From an uncultured Clostridia bacterium (GTDB taxonomy: Bacteria > Bacillota > Clostridia > Oscillospirales > Acutalibacteraceae), in the NCBI GenBank assembly GCA_947625785.1, contig CANQPS010000004.1, positions 62,001 to 126,000 on the forward strand: a DNA stretch of 64,000 bases, given 5' to 3'. The notes beneath the pieces are model-generated. The model made no database searches. It saw only the letters and a list, made by a program, of their open reading frames with translations, and was not told the origin of the DNA. The position numbers and the translations under genes are program-made. Positions 1 through 10,975 of this stretch are shown piece by piece (within the stretch, counting starts at the first letter, position 1; every line of letters starts with the position of its first letter).

Positions 1-628
1 CTTTCATAAATTCAACAGATTTATTCATATTAGAACATCTTACAGCAGTTTTTATATTTGCACAGGCAACCGTAAATTCGCCATAGTATTTCAAAAGAGG
101 TTCTTTTGAATTTTCAGCTGTTTTAAGAATTTGTCTAAGGCAGCCGCTGTCAATAATAACATCGCAAAGTTGGCTGTCGTGCGTTTTAAGTAAAATATCA
201 AAAGATTTTTCGGCAACTTTGCTCATATAATCAGGCAATTCACTAAACTTTCTGTTTTCTATACACTTATAAATTTTATCAGCAGGCATTATACCTCTAT
301 TTATAAAAAATTTATCAGGTTTTATATTTGTTATAATAGATTTAATAGCTACTTTCAAATTATGGAAATCATAATTATAAAGCATTATGGCAAAATTTTC
401 TATATCATCTACCAATTCTCTCATAAATTGCCATAGGTTATCAAGTTCATTATTTATAATCTCATCTGCCAAAGTTTCGGAGCCGTTACCATACCCTTTA
501 TCAATGAGAATTCTTATACATTCATTGGCGGTATGACAATTCATTAATTGCTCTAAATCTGTCTGCGACAACAAGTTTTTTTCTCTTGAACGAATTCTTG
601 CTATTGCAAAAATAAATTCTTCTGACAT
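1..628 (-). CDS. ntpC: V-type ATPase subunit C (partial, C-terminus off the window)
   Basis: Subunit C (AC39/d family) is the central-stalk cap that joins the catalytic A3B3DF head to the membrane rotor. I translated it by hand from the ATG at 628; the frame stays open to position 1. The N-terminus reads MSEEFIFAIARIRSREKNLL, a typical opening for the family, and later segments are helical and charged. A good SD (AGGAG) sits about ten bases upstream. It is the fifth gene of the operon, 39 bases after subunit E, as in the Enterococcus hirae order F-I-K-E-C. The nucleotide-binding subunits should follow outside the window. Confidence 0.85.
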   Translation of the reverse strand, partial: MSEEFIFAIARIRSREKNLLSQTDLEQLMNCHTANECIRILIDKGYGNGSETLADEIINNELDNLWQFMRELVDDIENFAIMLYNYDFHNLKVAIKSIITNIKPDKFFINRGIMPADKIYKCIENRKFSELPDYMSKVAEKSFDILLKTHDSQLCDVIIDSGCLRQILKTAENSKEPLLKYYGEFTVACANIKTAVRCSNMNKSVEFMK

Positions 629-667
629 ACAATTTAATCTCCTTTCTTAGAAATAATAATATTATTC

Positions 668-1261
668 TCACGAAAAGAATAAATTGTGTACCAAGTCTTT
701 TAACTCATTGTCTGCACTGTTGAACAATGCTGTAAAGGAACAATTTGCTTCTATATTACCGTAAGATAATATAAAACCATCGTCTATATCACGGGTTTGC
801 ACAGAGATTTTGAGAGAACCGCCCTTTTTATTAATAACATTATCAATTCTTTTTTGTAAATCTTTGGGTAATCGTTTCAAATCTCTTTCGTTAAAAATAA
901 TTTCTCCTTTTTGAGAAGAAGCATATTTTTCAACCATTTTAACAATATTGTCAAAATATTCTTTATCATCAGCATTAACAAGTTTATTTTTAGCCTTAGC
1001 TATAACATTGGATATAATTTCCTGCTTAGCTATGAGAATCCTTTTGCGTTTTTCCAAGTCGGCAGCAGATTGACAACGCCTAAAATTTTCCTGTTTTTTA
1101 CTTTCGATAGATGCTTTTATCTCAGAAAGTTTTTTATCAGCATCAAATTCGCCTTTTTTAATAATCTCATCAGCTTTTTCTTTTGCTTCAAGTTCAATTT
1201 TAGCGACAATGGAATCAGTTTCTCTGTTTATATCGTTGAGTATTACATCTAATCCGGTCAA
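668..1261 (-). CDS. ntpE: V-type ATPase subunit E (peripheral stalk)
   Basis: Subunit E pairs with the F/G-type subunit to form the peripheral stalk of the V-ATPase. The first ~100 residues are a charged, Lys/Glu/Ala-rich helix, followed by a small mixed C-terminal domain that ends in KDLVHNLFFS, as the family expects. The open frame reaches 1291, but the SD AAAGGGG lies inside that extension. The TTG at 1261, eight bases after the SD, is therefore the likely start (197 residues, M-TGLDVILNDI). This start also removes an overlap with the rotor gene upstream. Confidence 0.88.
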   Translation of the reverse strand: MTGLDVILNDINRETDSIVAKIELEAKEKADEIIKKGEFDADKKLSEIKASIESKKQENFRRCQSAADLEKRKRILIAKQEIISNVIAKAKNKLVNADDKEYFDNIVKMVEKYASSQKGEIIFNERDLKRLPKDLQKRIDNVINKKGGSLKISVQTRDIDDGFILSYGNIEANCSFTALFNSADNELKDLVHNLFFS

Positions 1262-1280
1262 ATTATGTAACCCCTTTCTA

Positions 1281-3792
<2,512 letters not shown>

Positions 3793-3843
3793 GTTTAACA
3801 CCTACCTTTCTTTTTAAAAAAGATTAAGAGAGTTTTAAATAAA

Positions 3844-4152
3844 TTAAATAATAAACTCTATAATCTTTTCTATTGCTAAATTTTCCTTTTTAAGTGCTGA
3901 GGCATTGAGTAAAGCAATTTCATTTTCAGCATCTTTTATAGAGGCTTTAAGCAGTTTATCTGATTGAGCATCTGTTTCACTTTTAAGTTTAGCCATCATT
4001 AAATCTTCTTGTTTGTAAACGTCATCAAGTTTCTGTTTAGCTATTTTATTGGCATCACTAATAAGCTGTTCAGCATTGAGCCTTGCAATTTTTTCTTTTT
4101 GTTCCGAGGTTTGTTCAGCCTGTTTAATAGACTCTATACTTTTTATTGCCAT
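3844..4152 (-). CDS. ntpF: V-type ATPase subunit F/G (peripheral stalk coiled coil)
   Basis: This 102-residue protein is almost entirely one Ala/Lys/Glu-rich helix (AEQLISDANKIAKQKLDDVY and so on). It matches the small G/H-type stalk subunit that forms a right-handed coiled coil with subunit E. Its place as the first gene, directly before subunit I, matches ntpF in E. hirae. Sequence alone is weakly diagnostic for such a short coiled coil; the call rests mainly on operon position. A 27-bp inverted repeat (4174-4200) lies just upstream of its start. Confidence 0.8.
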   Translation of the reverse strand: MAIKSIESIKQAEQTSEQKEKIARLNAEQLISDANKIAKQKLDDVYKQEDLMMAKLKSETDAQSDKLLKASIKDAENEIALLNASALKKENLAIEKIIEFII

Positions 4153-4173
4153 AACAATTCACCACACTTTCCC

Positions 4174-4200
4174 ACGCACAGACAAAAATTGTCTATGCGT
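4174..4200 (-). promoter_or_regulatory. Hairpin just upstream of the V-ATPase operon
   Basis: On the minus strand ACGCATAGACA and TGTCTGTGCGT form an 11-bp stem (one G-U pair) around an ATTTT loop. It ends 21 bases before the ntpF start. No U-run follows, so it is not a standard terminator. It could affect translation or RNA stability, or be a protein site. Confidence 0.5.
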
Positions 4201-4208
4201 AAAATTTT

Positions 4209-4237
4209 ATTCTATATATAAAATAAATAGAATACAA
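4209..4237 (-). promoter_or_regulatory. Possible promoter of the V-ATPase operon
   Basis: TTGTAT, a 17-base spacer and TAGAAT read toward ntpF. The -35 box is weak and the region is very AT-rich, so this is tentative. Confidence 0.3.
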
Positions 4238-4241
4238 AAAT

Positions 4242-5063
4242 TCAGTTATAGCTTTCAAGCTTCTCCAAGTATTTTACAACGCCGTCTTCATAACTTTTAC
4301 CTATTATTTCGTCTGCAAATTCTTTTACTTTATCAACGGCATCTTCAACAACTATTGCCTTATCAGATAATTCTAACATTTCTATATCGTTTAAATTGTC
4401 ACCAAAAGCAATAATTTTATCTGCCTTGTAATAGTTTTTAATATATTGTACTCCATTAGCTTTATTTGCATTACTGCTGAAAACTTCCAAAAAATATAGA
4501 TTGGAGTAATTATCTAAATATAGAACAGCCTTTGCACCATTTATCTTTGATATTTCATTATAAATAGGTTCTAATCTCTCATATTCATCAACCATAGTAA
4601 AATAAATTACAGTATCACTATCTTTTAAATTTATTTTAGGAATTTGAGAAAAATTCTTATAATCGCCATGTTTTCTCTTATCGAAAAATTCCTGTTCTAC
4701 TTTATTAGTAATTTTCTCAAATTTAACAACTATTTCCCCATCATCATAAAAATATACAAATGACATTCTATCGTATTTTACAAGAATATCCTGAACTTTT
4801 CTTGCAGTTTCTATATCAAAAGATATTGAATTGACATATTTTTCGTTACCATAGTCATATATAAGAACACCATTAAGATGAACACCTAATAAGGTTATAC
4901 CTGAACCTTTTAGTAATTTTTTAGCAGATAAACTTCTTGCAGTTGCCGTTGTAAACATAAGACCTTTACCAATCATATTTTTTAAACTGTTTCTGCTGTA
5001 TTCGGACAGGATACCATTATTTGTCAATAAAGTTCCGTCCAAATCAGATACATAAAGCGTCAT
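4242..5063 (-). CDS. Cof-type HAD-superfamily phosphatase
   Basis: A 273-residue haloacid dehalogenase hydrolase of the Cof/YbjI class, expected to dephosphorylate small sugar or cofactor phosphates in the cytoplasm. Motif I is SDLDGTLLTNNG at the N-terminus. Motif IV is IIAFGDNLNDIEMLE near residue 220, where Asp residues hold Mg2+. The C2-type cap lies between. The open frame runs up to 5120, but the ATG at 5063 follows an AAAGGA SD and places motif I at residue 6, as usual. It ends just before the V-ATPase operon on the same strand. The substrate cannot be told from sequence. Confidence 0.88.
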   Translation of the reverse strand: MTLYVSDLDGTLLTNNGILSEYSRNSLKNMIGKGLMFTTATARSLSAKKLLKGSGITLLGVHLNGVLIYDYGNEKYVNSISFDIETARKVQDILVKYDRMSFVYFYDDGEIVVKFEKITNKVEQEFFDKRKHGDYKNFSQIPKINLKDSDTVIYFTMVDEYERLEPIYNEISKINGAKAVLYLDNYSNLYFLEVFSSNANKANGVQYIKNYYKADKIIAFGDNLNDIEMLELSDKAIVVEDAVDKVKEFADEIIGKSYEDGVVKYLEKLESYN

Positions 5064-5179
5064 AACAAAATCCTTTCCCTTTTCCCATCTGAAATAAAGT
5101 GGACAGCCCGTTGTATCCACATTGATACAGGCTCTCCACTTTATATACTTTAATAACTTATATCAATATCATTATAAAC

Positions 5180-5340
5180 GTGACATACTCCCGCCGCCTA
5201 CGCTTCGCTTAGAGGCGGGGGCTTCTCGCTCAAGTACAGTAGTCTGTACAGTATCGACGAGCTAACCCCGTGTGTCCCACGGTTATGACAAATTTGCTTG
5301 CTATCGTCTTGCTTGGCACATGTTACATCCCGACTGATTA
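5180..5340 (-). ncRNA. Candidate omega-RNA (reRNA) end of the TnpB-type element
   Basis: In TnpB systems the guide RNA scaffold spans the 3' end of tnpB and the right end of the element, and the flanking host DNA supplies the guide. This stretch holds the putative TnpB tail, the terminal GC hairpin and the GTCAC end. The next bases on the minus strand (GTTTATAATGATATTGATAT) would be the guide. Transcription and function are inference. Confidence 0.5.
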
Positions 5341-5483
5341 CGGAAAAAAGAGGTCAATTTGTCAGAATCCCTTATCATAGAGGAATGATTACCTCTAATC
5401 CGTTCTCCTTTCGTAATTCTCTGTATTACGGCTTGGTTATCGCTCTATTGTAATACAGGCTTATTTCGATTTCATCTGATTTT

Positions 5484-5512
5484 AGTATATCACTGTAATT
5501 TCATAATGTCAA
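5484..5512 (-). promoter_or_regulatory. Consensus sigma-A promoter inside the IS605-type element
   Basis: TTGACA (5507-5512), a 17-base spacer and TATACT (5484-5489) point into the element, where tnpB would have been. Downstream is a 9-bp stem (CTGTATTAC/GTAATACAG, 5419-5459) and then an SD. The promoter looks undamaged although the gene is gone. Confidence 0.75.
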
Positions 5513-5652
5513 GAAAAAGTCAGCCTGCGGCTGACCGGCAATTCATCCCCCCGCTTTAAAAGCGGGGGACTTCTTGCCTATTTAGGTTAAAAAAATCATA
5601 TGTAAAGACAGTCAAATAATTTTCGTCATAAATGCTACATTTTATTATTTTT

Positions 5653-8205
5653 TTATGTAGTATAATAGTAAACTATACCATTATCAAATATTTTTTCTTG
5701 TGTATTGTGTTCTTTAATTTTCGTAAATAAGCCTTTTATTTCATCACCTGATTTTGTATAGATTATTCCTTCCCCACAAGGAACACCCTCGGAAAAATTA
5801 CCTGTATATCTATGATCGCTATACAATATAGTTCCCTTATCATTAGGTTTTCCCATATATAGGTGTCCCGAATACACACCTCCATTAATATTTAATTCAA
5901 CAGCAAAATCTACACCTTTTCTATATTTATCATAATCGGTGTTTTCCAGCTGCGGGCAGTATGGCAAATCAGAAAGTTCTTTTAAGCTAACCCTCATACT
6001 TTTACTCGGTTCATTATTTTTGAATATACCCTCGAACAGTTTTTCCCCGTATGATACAAAGCTGCAGCCCATACCATTTTTTTGGTCATTTTTGATATTT
6101 CCATCATAAATTAAAGTCATATCGTCCGATGAGTATTCTTTCATATAAGTACACTTATTATCATCATATATACATTCTTTAATAATTTTGCCGTTCTCAA
6201 TTTCATTAATTCTGCCATTCATTTTATCATAGCAAAACTCACCTACATATTTAGGCTCACCGTTTTCGTAGAGAACACCACAGCCATTATACATACCCTT
6301 AGACCAGATACCTTTATATGTAATTACCCCGTCACAATAATATTCTCCATAACCGTCCTGTAAATTATCCAACATCTGACCTGTATAATAACATTTTTCA
6401 TCATCAAATAATTTTCCGTTTCCGTTTTTCACACCATCTGTAAAATTACCTTCGTATTCTTTTTTGCCATTTTTATAACATATACCACTTCCATTCGGCA
6501 AATCGTCCTTATATTCACCAACATATACAATATTACCATTACTGTTATATCCTGACATAATACCTGTTGCTATACCGTCTTTAAATTCCCCTTCGCAATA
6601 TCCGCCATTTTTAAAATATTTTCTTCCTGTGCCATTATAAAGATTATTTTTCCATTCGCCCTCATACAATTTATAACCTTTGGCATTAGTTTCGGTTGCT
6701 GTATCGCAAACAAGACCATCTTCAAAATTTCCGTCTATAACTCTGCCATCATTTAATTGCAGGACACCTGCACCATTATATTTATTGTCTTTCCAATCAC
6801 CAATATACTTTATACTTCCATTCAAGTTATACAATGCACCGTATCCGTTACGCATATTATTCTTATATCCACCGGAATATATTAGGTTACCATCAGCACT
6901 TATTTCAGTTCCATAATTCATAAACACGCCGTCCTGCCATTTGCCTATAAATATATTTCCGGTATCCTGAAGATATGTAATTCCTGCACCATTTTTTCTG
7001 CCGTTTTTAGCATTACCCGAATATATAAGATTTCCATTCTTATCAAATTGTGATGCGATACCGCACAATTTATCATTTTCCCAATTACCGACACAAATTG
7101 ATTCATCTTTTATACTGAAAGCTATACCAACACCATTTTTCTTATTATCTTTCCAATCTCCAACATAACACAGCTTACCGTTCTTGTAATAATATGCACC
7201 ATATCCGTTACGCATATCATCTTTATAATAACCCTCATAAGCAGTCATACCGTTATCCATAATCGTTCTGCCATAACCTGAACGGTTATTTTCAGAAATT
7301 GCCCCGAAATAGCAATATTTTTCTTCATCAGATACATTAATAATTTTTTTTGGCAAAGGATACATTGGACAATTACCAACTATACAAGCATCAACATACT
7401 GTATATTTGTATGATTTTCTTCAATAATATCTTGTGTTTGTTTTGGACTATTTACAGTTTCCTCTATAATATCATCTGTCGAAATAGCCTCTTCAATTAT
7501 ATCATTTTCGTCCAAATTGATTTCATTTAAGTCGCTTTCTTCATCTTGACTGTTGTAATCACAGACAATACTTCTTAATGCCTGAGCTCTTTTATTGTAG
7601 CTTTCATCATTACAATAATAAAATTTACCGCTCGATATTATGCAATAAACTTCCGGTATTCCCGCCATTGAATTAAGAGTATTTTCTATATCGTGATTTG
7701 TTGATATAGGAAACGGCGATAATATTTCCTCAAATTTTTTGCCATCATTGTCAAAAATAGTTTTCCTAATAGTGTCGTTATCATCATAGACAATATGTTC
7801 TAATATTAGGAAAGGACTTTTCCTGTTATGATTATTAAAATAAAAGGTTTTTATCCAATTATGTTCCTTATCAAAAAAGGTTCTTTTGATAACTTTTCTA
7901 TCTTCAATACTATATGTTTCGATAATATATCCGTCCTCAATATCAATGCTGGTTTCCTCTAAAATATCATTTCTCATTTTACGCCATTTAAGATTAGAGC
8001 CTTTTTGCAAATCATAACTAAATTTAAGTTTATCATCTCCACTATTACAATAAATTTTATTCTTAATACGCTGACCATTATCAAAGTAGCTTTTTCTAAT
8101 TTCCCCAATAATATCCACATCAGACTGCATATAATCAATATCTGTAAAAAATACAGAATAAAAAGCATTATTCATACCGGGTAAATTTTCAAATTCGCTC
8201 AGCAT
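5653..8205 (-). CDS. Large MORN-repeat protein
   Basis: An 850-residue protein with no signal peptide or membrane segment, so probably cytoplasmic. Residues ~299-835 hold about 20 MORN-like units of the form Y-x-G-x-[WYF]-K-x-x-x-x-N-G-x-G, for example YEGYYKDDMRNGYG and YVGDWKDNKKNGVG. Residues 1-200 form a separate domain I do not recognise. Residues ~220-265 are an acidic linker rich in DIIEE. MORN arrays make long beta-hairpin sheets used as scaffolds or lipid-contact surfaces, but the role here is unknown. Several repeats are degenerate (for example CVGNWENDKLCGIA). The ATG follows a GGGGG SD. The gene stands alone, divergent from mscS. Confidence 0.85.
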   Translation of the reverse strand: MLSEFENLPGMNNAFYSVFFTDIDYMQSDVDIIGEIRKSYFDNGQRIKNKIYCNSGDDKLKFSYDLQKGSNLKWRKMRNDILEETSIDIEDGYIIETYSIEDRKVIKRTFFDKEHNWIKTFYFNNHNRKSPFLILEHIVYDDNDTIRKTIFDNDGKKFEEILSPFPISTNHDIENTLNSMAGIPEVYCIISSGKFYYCNDESYNKRAQALRSIVCDYNSQDEESDLNEINLDENDIIEEAISTDDIIEETVNSPKQTQDIIEENHTNIQYVDACIVGNCPMYPLPKKIINVSDEEKYCYFGAISENNRSGYGRTIMDNGMTAYEGYYKDDMRNGYGAYYYKNGKLCYVGDWKDNKKNGVGIAFSIKDESICVGNWENDKLCGIASQFDKNGNLIYSGNAKNGRKNGAGITYLQDTGNIFIGKWQDGVFMNYGTEISADGNLIYSGGYKNNMRNGYGALYNLNGSIKYIGDWKDNKYNGAGVLQLNDGRVIDGNFEDGLVCDTATETNAKGYKLYEGEWKNNLYNGTGRKYFKNGGYCEGEFKDGIATGIMSGYNSNGNIVYVGEYKDDLPNGSGICYKNGKKEYEGNFTDGVKNGNGKLFDDEKCYYTGQMLDNLQDGYGEYYCDGVITYKGIWSKGMYNGCGVLYENGEPKYVGEFCYDKMNGRINEIENGKIIKECIYDDNKCTYMKEYSSDDMTLIYDGNIKNDQKNGMGCSFVSYGEKLFEGIFKNNEPSKSMRVSLKELSDLPYCPQLENTDYDKYRKGVDFAVELNINGGVYSGHLYMGKPNDKGTILYSDHRYTGNFSEGVPCGEGIIYTKSGDEIKGLFTKIKEHNTQEKIFDNGIVYYYTT

Positions 8206-8250
8206 TTAGATACCCCCAAATACAAAAAATTAAGTTCTATACCATTTCAT

Positions 8251-8277
8251 ATTATAACATATTCATACAAATTACAA
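8251..8277 (-). promoter_or_regulatory. Possible extended -10 promoter of the MORN gene
   Basis: TGTTATAAT is a good extended -10 reading leftward toward the MORN gene. The only -35-like box (TTGTAA) is 15 bases away, which is short. Confidence 0.4.
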
Positions 8278-8395
8278 GTAATTTCTGTAAAAATGTACAA
8301 TTAAAACAAAAATTTGTTATTTTGCTTTATAGAATATAAAGATGATTGGTTATATGTTATAGTTTACTAATAAAAATATTTAGGGGTATGAGTAT

Positions 8396-9265
8396 ATGAA
8401 TTTTTTATTATTAGATACTACTGACGGAGTAGACCAAGCATTAGGGAAAGCTGAAAAATTTTTAAATGAATTTATAGGTTGGCTATTAGCATTTTTGCCA
8501 AAGCTAATATCAGCAATAGTAATATTGATAGTAGGACTTTTCCTTGCAAAATTGTTATCCCAATTAATCAAAAAAGCTATGATTAAAGCTAAGCTCGATG
8601 AAAGTGTAATTTCATTTTTTAATTCGTTAATTTCTATTACCTTAAAGGTCATAGTTGGTATAACAACATTATCACAACTTGGTGTTAATATGACAACGAT
8701 TATAGCAACATTAAGTGCTGCTACTGTTGCCATCGGACTTGCATTAAAAGATAGTCTTGCGAATGTTGCAAGCGGTGCATTAATTCTTATTAACAAACCA
8801 TTTAAGATAGGCGATTTTTTATGCGTTGAGGGATTAGAAGGAAATGTTACAAAGATTGAGATTATGTACACAACAATTATAACAATAGACAATAAACAAA
8901 TATCTATTCCAAATTCAAAAATGACATCAAGTACTATTATCAACTATACGGCGGAAGAAAAGCGTCGTATAGATTTAAACATAAATATATCTTATAATCA
9001 AAATATTAGCGAAGCAAGAAGTATAATATTATCGGTTATAGAAAAATACGATAATATTATAAGAGATATTGAGCCTGTTGTATTAGTAGGAGAACACGCA
9101 GACAGCAGTATAAAACTTATTGTCAGAGTATGGTGTTTAAAAGAAGATTACTGGAATATATATTTTAAATTGCTTGAAGAAATTAAAGTTGCATTTGATG
9201 AAAATAATATTGAAATTCCATTTAATCAAGTTGATTTGCACATTGTAGAAGATAAAACAAAATAA
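8396..9265 (+). CDS. Small-conductance mechanosensitive channel, MscS family
   Basis: A 289-residue MscS homologue, a membrane heptamer that opens under tension to release solutes on hypo-osmotic shock. Three hydrophobic helices occupy residues ~25-130. The pore helix TM3 is Gly/Ala-rich (ATLSAATVAIGLALKDSLAN). The beta domain follows (KPFKIGDFLCVEGLEGNV), then the alpha-beta vestibule ending in IPFNQVDLHI, the usual MscS C-terminal signature. The ATG is nine bases after AGGGG. A strong hairpin terminator follows. Confidence 0.93.
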   Translation: MNFLLLDTTDGVDQALGKAEKFLNEFIGWLLAFLPKLISAIVILIVGLFLAKLLSQLIKKAMIKAKLDESVISFFNSLISITLKVIVGITTLSQLGVNMTTIIATLSAATVAIGLALKDSLANVASGALILINKPFKIGDFLCVEGLEGNVTKIEIMYTTIITIDNKQISIPNSKMTSSTIINYTAEEKRRIDLNINISYNQNISEARSIILSVIEKYDNIIRDIEPVVLVGEHADSSIKLIVRVWCLKEDYWNIYFKLLEEIKVAFDENNIEIPFNQVDLHIVEDKTK

Positions 9266-9278
9266 TTTAAATCGAAAA

Positions 9279-9323
9279 CATACCCTCTTTTATTGAAACA
9301 ATAAAAGAGGGTATGTTATTTTT
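9279..9323. terminator. Bidirectional terminator between mscS and the ABC permease
   Basis: A 17-bp perfect stem (CATACCCTCTTTTATTG and its complement) with a 3-base loop is followed by a T-rich tract. It can serve both converging genes. Confidence 0.9.
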
Positions 9324-9340
9324 TATATTATGTAATTATG

Positions 9341-10132
9341 CTAACTGCCGGCACTCTCATATGCATTTATACCCTTATGCCATATTATTAAACTCAATGA
9401 TAACAATATAATACTCATTAAAACAACTCCACCAATACAATACAATGGTTTTCCGTTTCTTAATATATAGTTTGCAGGATAATAAGCCGTAAACGCAAAC
9501 GGTATAATATATGTAATTATACCTCTTATTACCTTATTATAAATAGTTATAGGATATCTTGCAAAATCACTCGTACAATAAAATATCTGCAATATACTTC
9601 CGCTTTGCTTAATCCAAAATGCTAACGCCGCACAAGCTATTTTTATGGCTGTAAATATCAACGCACCAAATATTATAGCTATTATTAGCAAAACTATATT
9701 TATAAATGTAAAATGCAATGCAAGTTTAATACTTGAATATATTACTAAAATCAGACCCATAGCAATTTCACCCAAAGCATCAAATTGTATGGTTTCAACT
9801 ATTGTATGAAATAATGGTGAAATAGGTCTTGTAAGATATCTGTCGAAATCGCCCTTTCTTACAACATACCAACCTACTATCCACAAATTATCAGTAAATA
9901 GATGGTCAAAGCCTTTTGGTAACAATGAAAAACCATATATAAATATAATTTCATTATATAAATACCCATTAAGACTCGGTATTTGATTGAATATTATACT
10001 TATAAAAACTATATTAGTTATTTGAGTAATAAAAAAACTACCTGCACCTGTTAAAAAATCAACTCTATATTCCATTAACTTTTTAAGATGTTGTACAATA
10101 AAAATTTTATATAATTTTAAAATTCTTATCAT
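9341..10132 (-). CDS. ABC-2 family export permease (second of a pair)
   Basis: A 263-residue integral membrane protein with about six hydrophobic segments. It resembles the ABC-2 exporter permeases (DUF990 / pfam06182 type) that occur as adjacent pairs served by one ATPase. An in-frame extension to 10219 overlaps the partner gene. The ATG at 10132 fits better: it follows GGAGG and gives MIRILKLYKIFIVQHLKKLM, an amphipathic start like that of its partner. It is the last gene of the three-gene exporter operon. The substrate is unknown; drug, peptide or lipid are all possible. Confidence 0.8.
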   Translation of the reverse strand: MIRILKLYKIFIVQHLKKLMEYRVDFLTGAGSFFITQITNIVFISIIFNQIPSLNGYLYNEIIFIYGFSLLPKGFDHLFTDNLWIVGWYVVRKGDFDRYLTRPISPLFHTIVETIQFDALGEIAMGLILVIYSSIKLALHFTFINIVLLIIAIIFGALIFTAIKIACAALAFWIKQSGSILQIFYCTSDFARYPITIYNKVIRGIITYIIPFAFTAYYPANYILRNGKPLYCIGGVVLMSIILLSLSLIIWHKGINAYESAGS

Positions 10133-10140
10133 AAATATTA

Positions 10141-10959
10141 TCATCCTCCTTGTGAAGACAATCTTTTTTGAGCAAGATACCAAACCATTCTGCAAATCAA
10201 AATAAATACAATTAGCCATACTATTTGTTTCGCAAACACAAATAATAATTCATTATTTGAATATTTGCCCATATATACCATAGTAGGTGTATATACCAGC
10301 GATGCAAAAGGTAACTGTTCAAAAACTACTCTTATTTTTTCGGGGAAAAAAGCAATTGGTATTATAGCCCCTGAAAAGAATTTTATTAAAGAACCTTTAA
10401 GCATATTAAATCCCCAGATATTCATAAGGAAAAACGCTAAATACCCAAAAAGTAAATTCAAGTAAAAGGCAATCAAATAACTGAAAATCACACTTATAAT
10501 AAATAACAGAAAATTAATAATATTAAATGCGATATATCCCAAAGTAATATATCTGTATATTTCAACACCAATCATAACAGGAATAAAGGTACAGGTTATA
10601 ACCATAACTTTATCTCCCAATTCAAAAGCAAGTAAACTCAAATTTAGATTTACGGGTTTAATCATTCGCATTATAATGCTGCCGTCTTTAATTTCTAAGG
10701 CTAAAGATGAGGTAGAATCGGTTGATGTTAAAAACCCAACTAAATTAGATAAAAATACATATAATGTAATATCAACCATATTAAAGCCCATAAAATTGCC
10801 GTTTCCCGATGACATAAAAACAGCTTTCCAGATAAAATACATAACTATACAATATAATGACTCACCTATAAAAAAACAAATAAAATTCACACGATAAGCC
10901 ATACCACTCTGAATACCTGCTTTTAAAAAAGATTTATAAGTATTGCAAAGCCTTCTCAC
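10141..10959 (-). CDS. ABC-2 family export permease (first of a pair)
   Basis: A 272-residue membrane protein of about six helices that begins with GTG after a GGGAGGGGG SD. It starts MRRLCNTYKSFLKAGIQSGM and carries YRVNFICFFIGESLYC in the first helix, a pattern typical of paired ABC-2 permeases. It lies between the ATPase gene (16 bases upstream) and the second permease (8 bases downstream), so all three are almost certainly one transcript driven by the promoter at 12045-12073. Confidence 0.82.
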   Translation of the reverse strand: MRRLCNTYKSFLKAGIQSGMAYRVNFICFFIGESLYCIVMYFIWKAVFMSSGNGNFMGFNMVDITLYVFLSNLVGFLTSTDSTSSLALEIKDGSIIMRMIKPVNLNLSLLAFELGDKVMVITCTFIPVMIGVEIYRYITLGYIAFNIINFLLFIISVIFSYLIAFYLNLLFGYLAFFLMNIWGFNMLKGSLIKFFSGAIIPIAFFPEKIRVVFEQLPFASLVYTPTMVYMGKYSNNELLFVFAKQIVWLIVFILICRMVWYLAQKRLSSQGG

Positions 10960-10975
10960 AAATTATACCCCCTCC

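Larger units (their letters stand above)
5180..5579 (-). mobile_element. ORF-less IS200/IS605 (TnpB-type) element, ~400 bp
   Basis: Read on the minus strand, the element starts near 5579 with GCAAGAAGTCCCCCGC and a 7-bp hairpin (5548-5568). It ends near 5180 with a GC-rich hairpin (5191-5220) followed by GGGAGTATGTCAC. Subterminal hairpins and these end sequences are what I know from IS605/IS1341-type elements that carry tnpB. A consensus promoter (5484-5512) and an SD (GAAAGGAG, ~5405-5412) lie inside the left end, where tnpB would begin. No transposase or tnpB frame of any size remains. A short frame ending ~5231 (ITVGHTGLARRYCTDYCT, then stop) looks like a TnpB C-terminal tail. I read this as an internal-deletion derivative. 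The exact ends and any second copy need a genome search. Confidence 0.75.

Noticed and set aside
4049-4414. 121-residue plus-strand frame across the V-ATPase upstream region
   Set aside because: Antisense to ntpF, low-complexity, and without a ribosome-binding site.
8380-8943. 187-residue open frame on the minus strand across the MscS gene
   Set aside because: It is antisense to a clear MscS protein, has no SD and no family-like composition; its hydrophobicity mirrors the membrane gene.
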